Source of the DNA: Diprion similis
Lineage: Eukaryota; Arthropoda; Insecta; Hymenoptera; Diprionidae
Direction: 5' to 3'
Length of the DNA: 64,000 nucleotides
Assembly (NCBI RefSeq): GCF_021155765.1
Contig: NC_060106.1
Span: 21,106,031 to 21,170,030, forward strand
Part shown: in pieces, positions 1 to 11,507 of the stretch
How positions within the stretch are numbered: position 1 is the first letter of the stretch
How the letters are laid out: every line of letters starts with the position of its first letter
Position numbers and translations under genes: made by a program
The notes under the pieces: generated by a model
What the model saw: the letters and a program-made list of their open reading frames with translations, nothing else
Databases searched by the model: none
What the model was told of the DNA's origin: nothing

Positions 1-180
1 GTAACGTAAAGCTGATTCTTATCTCGTACTGACTGCAAGAGCCGATTTCCATCCGTTTTCTCGCGTTATCCTGCGGTTCCTTTTCAACTGACCCCTGCAT
101 TAAAATTTTGATGCGGATTCAGAGGGCACTTGACACGTTCCTATAATAGGACCCTGGATGCGCATGCATGCATAACGAAG

Positions 181-211
181 TCCTCCTCTCCTCTCCTCTC
201 CTCTCCTCTCC
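181..211. repeat. CTCCT microsatellite
   Basis: Tandem pyrimidine pentamer CTCCT with minor variation, directly visible. No associated gene. Confidence 0.9.
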
Positions 212-1542
212 GCTCTCTATTCATCATCCAGCGCGCACTTGGGCGCATGGCAATGGTCGAGAGCATGCGTATGGTGTATACACACGGGCTTACGAAGGGC
301 GTCAGCTGATTTATGCGTCCGTATAACAGAGAGACGCCTGCCTCGAGGGCGACCTAGATCGCGATTCGTGCTTCCGTCCCTCTCCCTGCTGCCCTTCTTT
401 CACTCCATATTTCTCCCGGGTTCTGCCACCTTTTTCAATGTTTTATTGCTCACCCCAGTAAATGAGGAATCATGCATATTCAAATCCGTGAAGAAAAAGT
501 GGTGGGTGGGAATGGTCAGAAACAATAGAAAAAATACGGGTACATAAATTTCCAAAAAAGGAAAAAAACCGTCAAAGAACAAACCGAAGGATACACTCCG
601 TGGCCCAAAACAGTTCAGGACTCCTAGAAAATGAATCTATGATGGGTAAAGGACGACCCTTATTGGATGTTGATTCGGAGGAGATCGAATTCCGAGCATT
701 GATTCACCGAACGCACAATTTAACATTCCGTTGGACCTCGTCGGCTAACCTAACCCCACAGCCCAACCCAAGTACATACATACATAAGTGTATTTGTCAG
801 GGGTGAAATGCGACGTGAATTAGTAGGTATGTTCATACATATATATGTATTATACATGTGCCGTATTTACACGAGAGTCGTTCGTCCTGCACTCGAGGAT
901 AGAGATTAGAAATAAGGTATGCCCACTGCCAATAGTCTATAAATTATTTAGGGTCTGCAGGGGTTGCGGTTCACGTTTGAGTGCGCAGTGTTCAGCGGAC
1001 TTCGGTATAGGTATACAAACCACATATACTCGTCGTATTCATGCGTGCCATAACTTGGCCGATGAAATCACGCGGCCAAACAAACTTCATGCGAGAAAAT
1101 ATACCTGACTATCCAGAGTCGGGCAAGTAACTTAGATTCTGAATCAGAGCAAGTAAGTAGAAGAACCCTGCAAATAGTCGTCGATATAAATTTCCGTTAA
1201 CTTATCTTTTTTTCTTTTTAGATTGGTACGGACTAATAATAAACAAGGGAAAATGAAACTCAAGTCCATTTCCCTGCAGACGATGAATCTGGTTCGCCTT
1301 AGGAATGGTCAGCAGCGTCCATCGGGGAGTTTAAGAGTTAAAACTCGACGTTTGTTCCAGAGTGCGAGGCGACGAGAAGGGGGGAGGGGGTGTAGTACAC
1401 CGACGTAAGGCGGATGGAAGAAGTTGTGTAGCAGGGAAAGAGAGAGGGGAAACGGCGTAAAGCAGTTGTACAAACATAATTCCCTCCGGCAATAGTATGC
1501 ACACCCATTTACCACCACCTCCACGGTGTAGTAGGTACCTAC

Positions 1543-1573
1543 TACCTACCTACCTACCTACCTACCTACCTAT
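1543..1573. repeat. CTAC microsatellite
   Basis: Tandem CTAC tetramer, about seven units, lying just upstream of a TATA-like string at 1583-1589. Confidence 0.9.
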
Positions 1574-4310
1574 CTCTGTTTATATAAAAGCCACACAACT
1601 CACTCGCGGCGTGGAACTCTGCAGAAGCGATAAATGGGGTGGCGTGCATGTATATCTGCTTACGGAGAGATTGATAGCTGCACTGTGGTCCGATGGGTGT
1701 GGGTGTACGTGTTATACACCGATTGGTAGATGCAAGCTGGTACACAAACACGTTTAATTTAGCAGAATCGGTATGTATATGGTAGCCAGTTATCACCATG
1801 CAATATAACCATCGTGGTTATTTAGAGACCAATGGGACTCGAACTGCCTTACCTGCAGGAAAAATTAGAGGTTAGGTTTGGTGTCGGAGTGAGAGATACC
1901 TACTCGATGGAAAATTCATTTTGATTTATTCCTGGGCGCGGAAAATATCGTGGCAATGATGAAAATGCCTGATATAACCGCGTTAAGATCGCAGCGGAAA
2001 AAATGCTATCTGCATGACTAAAAGCCTGAGAGCTTGAAGAAGTGAAGATAAATCGGTGTGCGTGGTGGATCGGAGGCGAGCTGCGTATAGAGGTGAGGGC
2101 CTCATTGTGATTCGGACAGGTCTGGACTACCAGCTCAGCTGACACAAAGAAAAAAACCGAAGGTTCAACTGAAAGGACTCCCGGCAAGAGACGAGAACGA
2201 ACGAAACCTAAGGAATAGGTTGGGTCCGTGGCGAACGCGTACGGGCGTCTTGAACCGCCGATGGAGTTTCTAAGGATTGGTATTCCTCCAGGTATATGGC
2301 GTAGCACAGTGGACGGGACACAAAAAGGAGGTCACGGCTCTCGCGCACCGTGAGGAATAGAGGAATAGGAAGGAGGTGTCCGATCCTGAATGGCCCTCCG
2401 CTTCTCTTCCCGTCACAATTTCCTTCCAGGAGCAAAAACTCTCCCTGGAACAGCGGCGGTGGGGCCCAAAACGAACGTCTTTTGGATGAAGCCAACGAGA
2501 ATATACGTAAAATCCGGCGGATCCTCTTCAGTTCGGAGTTGCAACGCACCCGGTTTCTATTCCAAGAGCAAGTGAAGTCTCTCGTTCAATTTACCTTATT
2601 TTCCACTCTTGGATCATTAGTTGAAATAATTTCCATCGCTATTTACGACATCACAGCTAACCGCGTAACCAGATCGAATTGCAGCTGCAGTTGAGTAGCG
2701 TTTTTCAGTATGCCATTAAATGTTTCGTCAGTTGTATAGAGGTATAGAGTAGCGTGAGACGATAGGGGAACAAGAGATCATCAAGATGCCTTAAAAACCA
2801 GCTTTGCGTTACTTTTACATCGCACTTGAAAGCGAGCTTAATTCATTCCCATTGCTCGGAATTGATGGGAAAGTACTTGAAAAACACTTTTAACATCTCG
2901 CTCCTTATGAACTCTGCTGTGGCTGGAAAAATGGACGGATCGGGTTTACCCAGCAGACTTTTCACGGTACAAAATCTTGTTCTGAGAAGTAATATGAAAG
3001 TTTTCTTGCCCAGAGTGAGTTTCGAGTTCCGCGTTGTCGGAACCTTAAGGTTTATCTCAAAAGCAGCTATAAGTAGAGAATAAGCAAAGGTGCCTTGGCG
3101 GGTCCTTAAAGGCTTTTGAAGACGCGGCGTAACAGCTGGCGAGTTTGGCCTGCATCTTTCCGTCTCCTTTTCTTGTCCTTACACTCTTCGCGAGAGCCTT
3201 GAGATAATTCCAGGTTCTCAACCGGCCCTCGTGTGCACCAGGTATAGGGAAACCTGAGCCTCCTCGGTGTCGTAGAGACGTTGTATAAAACATATGTGAA
3301 ATAATCGAGGAGACATTAAGATCGGTATCGATTCTCGTTCAAACGCGTCGGTGGCCGAAGAATTAGAGTCGCGTTGAACTGCAGGTATAAGATCGGTCCA
3401 TGGGAATCGGTCTGTCGAGTGTGCCGAGTGGGAAGCGAGAGAAGGAGCACAAGTTTTATACCCAATTCATTACCGAGGTGTATATACGGAATAAAAAAAC
3501 CGACAATTCGATACTATCGAACACGTTGTAGGAGGCTCGAAAATACGAGGGACTCGCTCCTGCCGATCAGTTCAACTTAATCTCAACCCGTCAGCAGATG
3601 CACCAGGGACTGAGGTAGCAGAACGTCCTACGGTCCATTTCGTGATTAGGCCGACCCTGCCTACCTGCACGAAAACTACCTGTATTGACCGGACTCAAAA
3701 TGAAGCCGGCATCCTCGGGAAGGAAACCCCGGAGCGCTATAAGGTCCACTAGGACTCGACAGTGGCGTAGGATTACCGTCGTCGCCTCCGACTTTGAAGA
3801 AATTTATTTTTCGAAGCATTTCATCCTACGAAAGGTCTCGCGATTCCTTTAACACACACACAAACACACGTGAAGGAAGATCGTGGGTTGGGAAAAGTTG
3901 GAATGGAATGATTGAAGGAAAGAAGACATCCATCTAGAATTATCTAAAAAGATTGTAAATTTACAGGACTGGTTTATCACCGTGGTAACACGCTGGTTGG
4001 TGAACATGCCGCAGTTTGTCGCCGCTGTTGTTATGGATAGGAAAAAAGGAACCAGACGCGATAAGTAAAGAACGGTATATCCTATGCTTGTTTTTCTTGC
4101 ACGTCTAGTGTGAGTTTGGGTAGGTGTACACCGTACAGCACCGGTATGTCTACCTGTGCATTGAGGGACGACGTGGGTATAGACGGTGGAATTCGTTTTG
4201 AGCGATCAAAAGGCTGGCTGTAAACTTCGGTTACCGTCAAATCGTTTAAATCAGGTAGTGGTGGATGGTGGTCGGGGACCAGGCAGGCAGCAGGTACCTA
4301 CGAGCGGAGT

Positions 4311-4328
4311 CTCTCCCTCTCTCTCTCT

Positions 4329-4362
<34 letters not shown>

Positions 4363-4399
4363 CGAGAGAGTGAGAGAAAAAGAAGAAGAAGAAGAAGAA
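4311..4399. repeat. CT/GA palindromic microsatellite followed by GAA repeat
   Basis: A CT run changes to a GA run at the centre TCGA (4328-4331), so the two halves are complementary over about 13 bp and can form a hairpin. The GA run reaches 4359 and is followed by AG-rich sequence and a GAA run at 4381-4399. GA runs of this kind bind GAGA-factor-type proteins in insects; any such role here is inference. Confidence 0.85.
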
Positions 4400-4673
4400 A
4401 ATGAAAGGAGAAGAAAAGTATCGAGACCCGATTTAGCGAGGATCTTTAGCTGATGTTGGCAGGATTGACAGGCACTGTGCTCTATTATATACGCGTCTCG
4501 CACACGAAGGATAGACATTAAGTTACAGTCCCCGAGGCAGTCAGGCCGACCCAGGAGACTCACGAGACGGGGAATTTTCCCTTGAGAGGTTTCCAGCCGA
4601 GCCCCACGCTCTCAGTTTATCCTCCTGTCGTTATTCGAGTTTTCAATTTTTAACGATCCACTGGTTCCAGTCT

Positions 4674-4706
4674 CAAAACGAAACGAAACGAACCGAAACG
4701 AGACCG
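4674..4706. repeat. CGAAA-type pentamer repeat
   Basis: Imperfect tandem ACGAA/ACCGA pentamers, directly visible. No associated gene. Confidence 0.75.
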
Positions 4707-5300
4707 AGCGGAACGGAAAAACGAATTTCAGCATCGCCACCTACCGCGTTTCATCCTTTCCGCACCGTTTCGGGATTTAATTTCAACCCGTAATTTCACA
4801 TGTGATTCAAAATTATATAATACAATAAAATATAATAACTGCTGACTACGATCTGGAGATAAGAGCGAAAGAGAAAAATTAACGTGAGTAACTCGATACA
4901 GTGGAACGATTAAAGGATCGTTGCCAAGCTGAAGAGTCACGCTTAGCTCTCCGCATGTGCGAGATTTATTTCTTGGTATCACACTCTGCACACGGAGGCA
5001 ACTCTCTCGGACTTTACATGTAATTACAACGTTCATCGACACTAACTAACCGGCTCGACATCGTCCCCCCGTAACTCTTTTCAATTTTATTAACACGGGA
5101 GTAAGCATACATTTCATTACGAACATCGCCTGAGCAAAACGACTGTTGACGACACCGATAATTATAAATCCTCTCGATCTTAACGACAACGGTGAAAAGA
5201 AGTTCTAAAAAAAAAAAAAAAAAAAACACCACAATAGTCTCAACAAAGTATTTTCGGATCGGCGAAAAATGACGTTTGCGTTTATTTTTTATGCAAATAA

Positions 5301-5334
5301 GGGGAAAGGGGGGGAGGGAGGGGGGAGGGGGGGA
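5301..5334 (+). other. G-rich tract with quadruplex potential
   Basis: At least five runs of three to seven G, separated by single A or AAA, within 34 bases. This meets the usual pattern for an intramolecular G-quadruplex on the + strand. There is no gene nearby to suggest a role. Confidence 0.6.
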
Positions 5335-8300
5335 GTCAAAAAGCGTCTGGAGAATACATCCGTGAATTTTTGAAATTCTCGTGCGATTTCACATGTGTGA
5401 AAAAATTCTATTACGTTATACTTCTGTTTTCGTCGTTTCACATGACGTAGTTAAATTTCAAAATTCTTACGGAATCTTAGGATCGAATAAGACTTCAGGA
5501 ACCTACGTAAATGATCTGTCAATCGTCGACCTTGCATAAAAAAGATAAGCTTTCTTTCTACTAATTGAATCTATCCGTTTTAATACTTGTTTAAAAAAAA
5601 AATTTGAATTTTTCCTTTGATCTTTTACTCGAGGTACGAAATTTCTCCCACTCCTCTCCACTAATTACGTCCACGCAGAACGTTTGATTTACGACTTCCA
5701 ACTGCAGGTAGGTTCGGTTCGCGTCACCTTTACTCGTCTCTCTGCTGGATCCTGGCCTGCGAGGAATTACGCGTAAGCAAGGATCGGAGGAGGTATAATA
5801 AGGAAGGTGGACAATGGGCACCAAAAGTACCAGCAAACGCACCTGTCCATCCGTTCCGATCCTTTCCGATTCGATTGTGGGTTTAGGCTCGACGTACACG
5901 ACGATCGATGGACGACCGGAGCTGTGAATCCCGGAGGAAAGCGGTTACGTGCCTTAATTTTGTACCTGTCATTGCGATTTACCTCCGTCCGTGCGGTTAC
6001 GGTCAATAAATCCTTCGCCATTTATATACACGAATTTATATACGCATACGCTTACGCAGGCATGCGCACTTACACAAGTACCTACGTATATATATAATCC
6101 ACGCATTAAACGGTATTCTCAACTGTGCACCCTTCGGCCATTTTTCACTGACCGGGTGACTCGACCTTCAATTATTACTTACTAAGTATACGCTGCAAAA
6201 AGTTTGCCTTACCGCGAGTCATTCTCTTCAATATCTTGCTTGACTGTATTTTTACAATTCGATGCGGAGGAGATGAAGATTTCAAAATTTGCAACGTCAT
6301 ATATCCCTTTTTTACCGATACTGGTAATTTTTTACACGAAAAAACTTTTTTACACGATAACAGAAGTCGACAAGATTTTTTTTTTTTTTTTTTTGTCATT
6401 CCTTTTCAGTTTCTATTTAAATGAATAAATTTTGATTCTACACATCATGTAATAACCAGTATCTTCATTTATTACTTACAAAGTTTGCTTTTGTTTTTTT
6501 TTTTTTTTTTTACGTTAATAAATAAATCTTGAAGTTTTTGATGTATCGAAAATGTATGAAAAATGAAAAAAAATTTAACACCCAAAAACAATATATTATC
6601 AGAAGAAGAATATTTCAAGAGAAAAATGTATTTAAGTTGGGCCTTTGAATACCGATTTATGGCACAACTTGTCCAAAAAAAGCAATTTTTACCATTTTTA
6701 TGATCCTGATGACACATTTATTGCCTTATTCGACCTTACAAATGAAGGTTCACGATAATTCCTACCATATTTTTCACCCAGTCCATACAGTGCAACTAGT
6801 TTTCTGTCTCTCTCTCTCTCTGTCTGACGAGTTAACAACTTATAACTGTTAGCTGAAACGATCAGCTGTGACCCAATTGTGACGCCATATTGCTTCATCC
6901 ACGGAGTCCCTCCTTCGGATTACAAATACATTCACGAAAACCACGTGTCAAAGTGTTTTCCACATTTCGGACTGACCACAAATTGGAAAATCGACCAAAA
7001 ATTTAGATCCAAGTATTAACCCTTTTATTTTCCAAAATTATAAATTTACATTACAAGAATATCTCTGATTAAAACCGATTTCTAGATGGTTATAAACACC
7101 AGAAATTCATCTCTTGGTAATTTTGGAACTTAAAAGGATCAAACAGATAAAACCAAAAAAGGTAAACCGAAAAAAAAAACAAAAGAAAAATCAGAGATCC
7201 TGCTTCCGAATCCAACGTCCTCAGGGTATGAATGACGCGAATCGGTAATCGTCGTAAGTTTTCCACGAAAAAATTACGCCGGTAGTCCCGAATACCTGAA
7301 GTGTCGAAGAGCCTCTTCTGGTCTGGTGCAGACCAGCAGCTGGACGAGGCACACGGGAATAAGAGAGGAGGTGGACGGAGGCAAAGGGAAGACGAGGCCG
7401 AGGTAGTGGACAGGTGCAGGCGAGGTTCGGCGCACCTGCTCGCATTATCACGTGCTGTCATGGTTACTTCTTCTGAGTATGGGTACCCGGACGCCGATCG
7501 GTGTCGGGTCCTTCCCCAATTTCGAGTCCGCACTTGTACCGTTTCCTCGAATCCTTGGCGTAAGCACTTTGGTCCTTTAAACGCGCGGCGTCCTCTAATC
7601 TTCCTTCTTGCGTGTGTTTTCGTTCAATTTTTTTTTCTTTTTTTTTTTTTTTTTTTGGTTTGTTTTTAACTTCTCTAACGCGTCCGATTTCCTACTCAAC
7701 CTTCTCTTTTGCCGCCTCTACTTGTAGTATGTGAATTAATCGGTACTTTTGTGTTAATTGAAGAGTGTATTATAGACGTACGGTTAAGCGTGGATTTAAA
7801 ACAGAGATTTTTTTAAGTCAGTTTAATAGTGAAGATGATCTGGATATATCTTAGAAAAAAAAAAAAAAAAGAAACAACGAGTTTTCGTTATGATGGTAAA
7901 ATTTATTAAGACACATAAGTTTAACTTCTTCACCGCGAAATTTCTGTTGTTTATTCAAAAATCTCTCCAGCAGCAATTTATCTGAAATTTCGTGGAAAAA
8001 TTTTAAGAAGATGAAGAAAAAAATTACAAGAAAAAAAAAATAAAAATAAAAGTAGTAAAAGAAGAAGATGATGAAAGGAGAGAAGGAAGGAAAATAAGAA
8101 ACAGTTTTTGCAGGTTGTAATTAATCGAGTTGAGGCTGACGTACGAAGGAAACTGCGTGCGAATGGCGAGAAGGGGACTTCGAAGAGGGATAAATATATG
8201 GAACGGAGAAACTGCGGGAAATTAATTACCATCGAGACGTGTCTAAATTATCCTTGTAGAATTATCGACTGCCTCCCGGCCAGCCTTGTGGCGCCACATG

Positions 8301-8434
8301 CTCTCGCAGGGTGTATAATACGCTGCATTTATAACCTGGACTTCTGACAAACTTCGGCGTGTAGCTTTGGCTATCATATATATAGGCACAAGTGTCTCTT
8401 AATATTTCCCGCTTGAATCTCTCAAGCGAATCAT

Positions 8435-8437
<3 letters not shown>

Positions 8438-8471
<34 letters not shown>
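8438..8471. repeat. GA dinucleotide microsatellite
   Basis: Uninterrupted GA repeat of about 17 units. Confidence 0.9.
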
Positions 8472-8475
<4 letters not shown>

Positions 8476-10058
8476 CTTGGATCAGCTGGACGAACGTGAG
8501 AAAAGCTGAGCAGCGATTATTTATCCCAAAAATTTTGTTATTCGTAAATCGGACCGGTTACGTGCAGTGTGAATCAGCCTTTGACGAATTGGGAAAATAC
8601 CTGGGGAAAAGCCCAATTTCCCCTGAACACCGGTTAATTTTATATAACGAATATTACGTCAGTGTGTGCGAACGATGTATAAAAAAAATTGTATAGTGAC
8701 AATTTTGCAATAACGGAAGGTGACAGAAAAAAAAAAAAAAAAAAAACTCTTGTCAATTTTGTGATATAATATATTACGGCGCGCGGGTACAGTCTGGTCA
8801 AAAAATTCGTCCAATAAAATACGTGATACATAGAATGCTTTGAAAAGTGAAAATGAAGGGTAAAATCAAGATGACAGTAATTAAAAGCGTTTAAAACAGA
8901 CGATTTGCGCATAATTCATCAAAATCAAAAAAAAAAAAAAAATGTGCGGGAGAACGAGGTGGAGAAACTGCAGCACGCAACGCATCTAAACGCAAAAAAT
9001 TTATTTAAAGTCGGATCACATATTTCGAGAACAAATGAGCTTAGAGGATATTATAGACGTGTAATATAAATTCTCATTTGATATTCAATTGCAGGCTTAA
9101 TTAGAAATTCATTGGAAAGGTGAATTTAAAAACCCTCTCACACAATCGTTGTCACGCGGTGTTTTCCCGAGGTGTGACCTCCTCCTTTTCCCCGCGACGA
9201 ACCCAACGGCGCCATAAGATCGAACATGCGCGTATATATTTTACACACACACACACATATATATATGCTATACATCTACACACACACACATAGACACGCA
9301 CGTGTGTAGGAAAGAATGATCGTAGAAGAGACGCAGGTGTGTCATGGCGTACCGCACAGGTAGATAGGTAGGTACTTGGGGCAGCCTATAGGCAGAGGGA
9401 TCGAGGCATTTGACGCGTAAAAACAAACTGGCTATCTGCTGGCGTGATCTATCAGGAGGAGACCACACGCACCGTGACGTCACATCCGGCGCGTGCGCGA
9501 CTGTGCGTGTGCGGGCACATCCTAAACACGAATCCCGATAATTAAAATACCGACATCCTATGCAAATCACGCTTTCGCTCGTTCAATCCTCTGATCTGCT
9601 ACTGCCGAAGAGCCTCGATCGATGGATGGATCAGGTCGTTCCAAGTTGAGATCGTCAAGGCTGATTGAACACAAAAAATTTTTATAATGTGCTGAGAGTC
9701 TTGCGAGGATGTTAGTTCATTTTCTAAGATGCGTGTCGGTGAATGAACAGCCAGGAGTAGATGAATAAACTGAATAAAAAAATTAAAAATAAATCTATAC
9801 GTTATACCATTTATAGTGATTTTATTTACGGTTGTTTAGTCACTGCTCTATTTTAATTTATCGCCATTCGTTTTTCAATTGATGAACAAGACGCGTGAGG
9901 AGTTTTTTTTTTTTTTAATAATTTCTACCGTCGCCGATACGCCACTTCTTGGAGGATACATCTTGAAGGTAGTACCAGCTGGATTGGATATTACTCGGCA
10001 AGCCAGGCGATGGATCCTGCAAACGTGTCGTCATGCACCTGTTTACCTGTTGGAGTGT

Positions 10059-10430
10059 ATAATAACTATTTATGTGGCATGCCCATAAACCGCCTGTTTT
10101 TTTGGTAAGGATAAAGATTTCAGGACGAGCTGAAGGCGAGCCGGAAGCGAGTACAGAAATTATCCGAGCCAAAAAAACGGTTTACTAGCATGCCACATAC
10201 AATATTTTTTACGGTATGGGCATTGAAAAGCAAAACGAAGAGTGAGGTTATGTCGCGATCTGTTCGACGAAGCTACTTTATTCGGCAGTTTGTGATGCGC
10301 ACTTCGAACTTCGCATCAAAACTCCGGAATAAAGAATTTATTCCGCAACTTTGTTCGCTGCCGTCTAAAGAGTCACTTTACGGAACGAAAACTGCCACAA
10401 AAAGTGGACTTTTCAATGCTCATGCCGTAA
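10059..10430. mobile_element. MITE-like double fold-back element, copy A
   Basis: This ~372 bp block is repeated at 24019-24389 with high identity and unrelated flanks, so it is a dispersed mobile repeat. It contains two adjacent inverted-repeat modules. In module 1, an arm with GTGGCATGCC near 10074 pairs with GCATGCCAC near 10189. In module 2, an arm reading ACGGTATGGGCATTGAAAAG near 10211 pairs with its diverged complement ending at 10430. No transposase is present, so it would be non-autonomous. I cannot assign a superfamily and see no clean target-site duplication. Short coding-like open frames within it are by-products of the repeat. Confidence 0.8.
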
Positions 10431-11472
10431 GAAAAAATTATCAACGATAACGGACGTCGAACGAGACCAGGATGAGAGCTAAGGATGGCCTTGAAGAGCC
10501 CGCAGTAGTCCGCTGCAGCGTTATGGCTCTTTGCCCTGCACGGTCCACGTCGACGAAAGGATTATCGGGGTACCAGCAGGCCGGTGTCGGCTTGCCAGTT
10601 TCTGAAGACGTGTTCGGCATCATCCAATCCTCCTCGTAGTCCATAACAGATTCAGGATCAAGATCCCAAGATGCGGGTGCACCGAAAGGTGTGCTAACGA
10701 GTGAAGGTGGGTGTCCGTGTCGGAAACGAGGCTCTTTTTCTCGCGTCTTCTATGTTATGCGTATATGCCTTGTTTGGAATGAACAACGTCAAGTTGCTCG
10801 ATTAACGTCCCGCGGTGGTACAGCTGAAGAAAAATGGAAGAATCTATCTGGCTGAAATTTGTGAGATTTTTTTTTTTTTTTTTTTTTCTAGTAACCTCAG
10901 ACTTCTCAGGTTCTGCTAATTGTACTCAGAGTTTGGAACCAGTTCCAAGTTGAACGAAGCTTGAAGAAATGGGGGGGAGGAGGGGGGGGGAGGAGTATAA
11001 TTTTTATTAACTCTACTAACGATGTCGAAAAATCTACTTCCTGAAACGAAATTTCGTATTTATGATTCACCGAACGGTATAGGAATTAGAATGACTAATT
11101 CGTCGATGCAGGTCGAGGAGTCGATTCAATTACGAATCGAAAAAGAAACGTCGGCAATTTATTTCCGTGAAATGTAAATCGGCTATCTCGTTCTACCCCC
11201 TGTAATTATAAGGTGACATTAGAATAATTGTCACCGTGTAAGAGAATAACCGATACCTACACCTTGAGCAGCGGTAGCATCATGCATAAACGTCACTAGC
11301 GATATCGGTGAGTTAGTCATCGTCGTCTGAAACGAACGTCGTAGTGTGGTGTGCTTGTGTTAAAACGCGGGTGAAATCGGCACGTGTAAAATTGTTAAAG
11401 AATTACAGCTAGTCGAGGTTGGCGGTGAAGCCGAGGCTGCTGGGCCTGCTGCAAGCCTGCTTGGCTGTGATC

Positions 11473-11507
11473 TGAGTCATGCGACTCGCACGTTCGTTCA
11501 TGACTCA
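11473..11507. promoter_or_regulatory. Pair of AP-1 consensus sites
   Basis: TGAGTCA at 11473-11479 and TGACTCA at 11501-11507 are exact AP-1 (Jun/Fos) heptamers with starts 28 bp apart, in a GC-richer patch upstream of an 89-codon open frame. Two exact sites this close are suggestive. Function is not shown by sequence alone. Confidence 0.35.

Larger units (their letters stand above)
1..10058. other. Intergenic or intronic DNA, no recognised gene
   Basis: I see no exon series, conserved domain or RNA gene here. Open frames exist on both strands, for example around 2208-2694 and 7090-7669, but the two strands are open together and none has a recognisable domain or paired splice sites. The stretch holds CTCCT, CTAC, CT/GA, GAA, CGAAA and AC microsatellites, several poly-A/T runs and a G-rich tract at 5301-5334. 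A TATA-like string lies at 1583-1589, with no gene body that I can attach to it. It could be intergenic space or a large intron of a gene outside the window. Confidence 0.6.

Noticed and set aside
1838-1857. tRNA T-arm-like string on the minus strand (AGTTCGAGTCCC)
   Set aside because: The five-base stem does not pair and no matching acceptor stem or D-arm is present.
7090-7669. Overlapping 122-147 codon frames on both strands
   Set aside because: Both strands are open at once, composition is low-complexity in parts (poly-T, poly-pyrimidine), and no domain or splice-supported neighbour exists.
9915-10172. Similar short minus-strand frames at 9915-10172 and 23959-24192 as a conserved protein pair
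   Set aside because: The shared part is just the inverted-repeat mobile element present at both sites; similarity stops at its ends.
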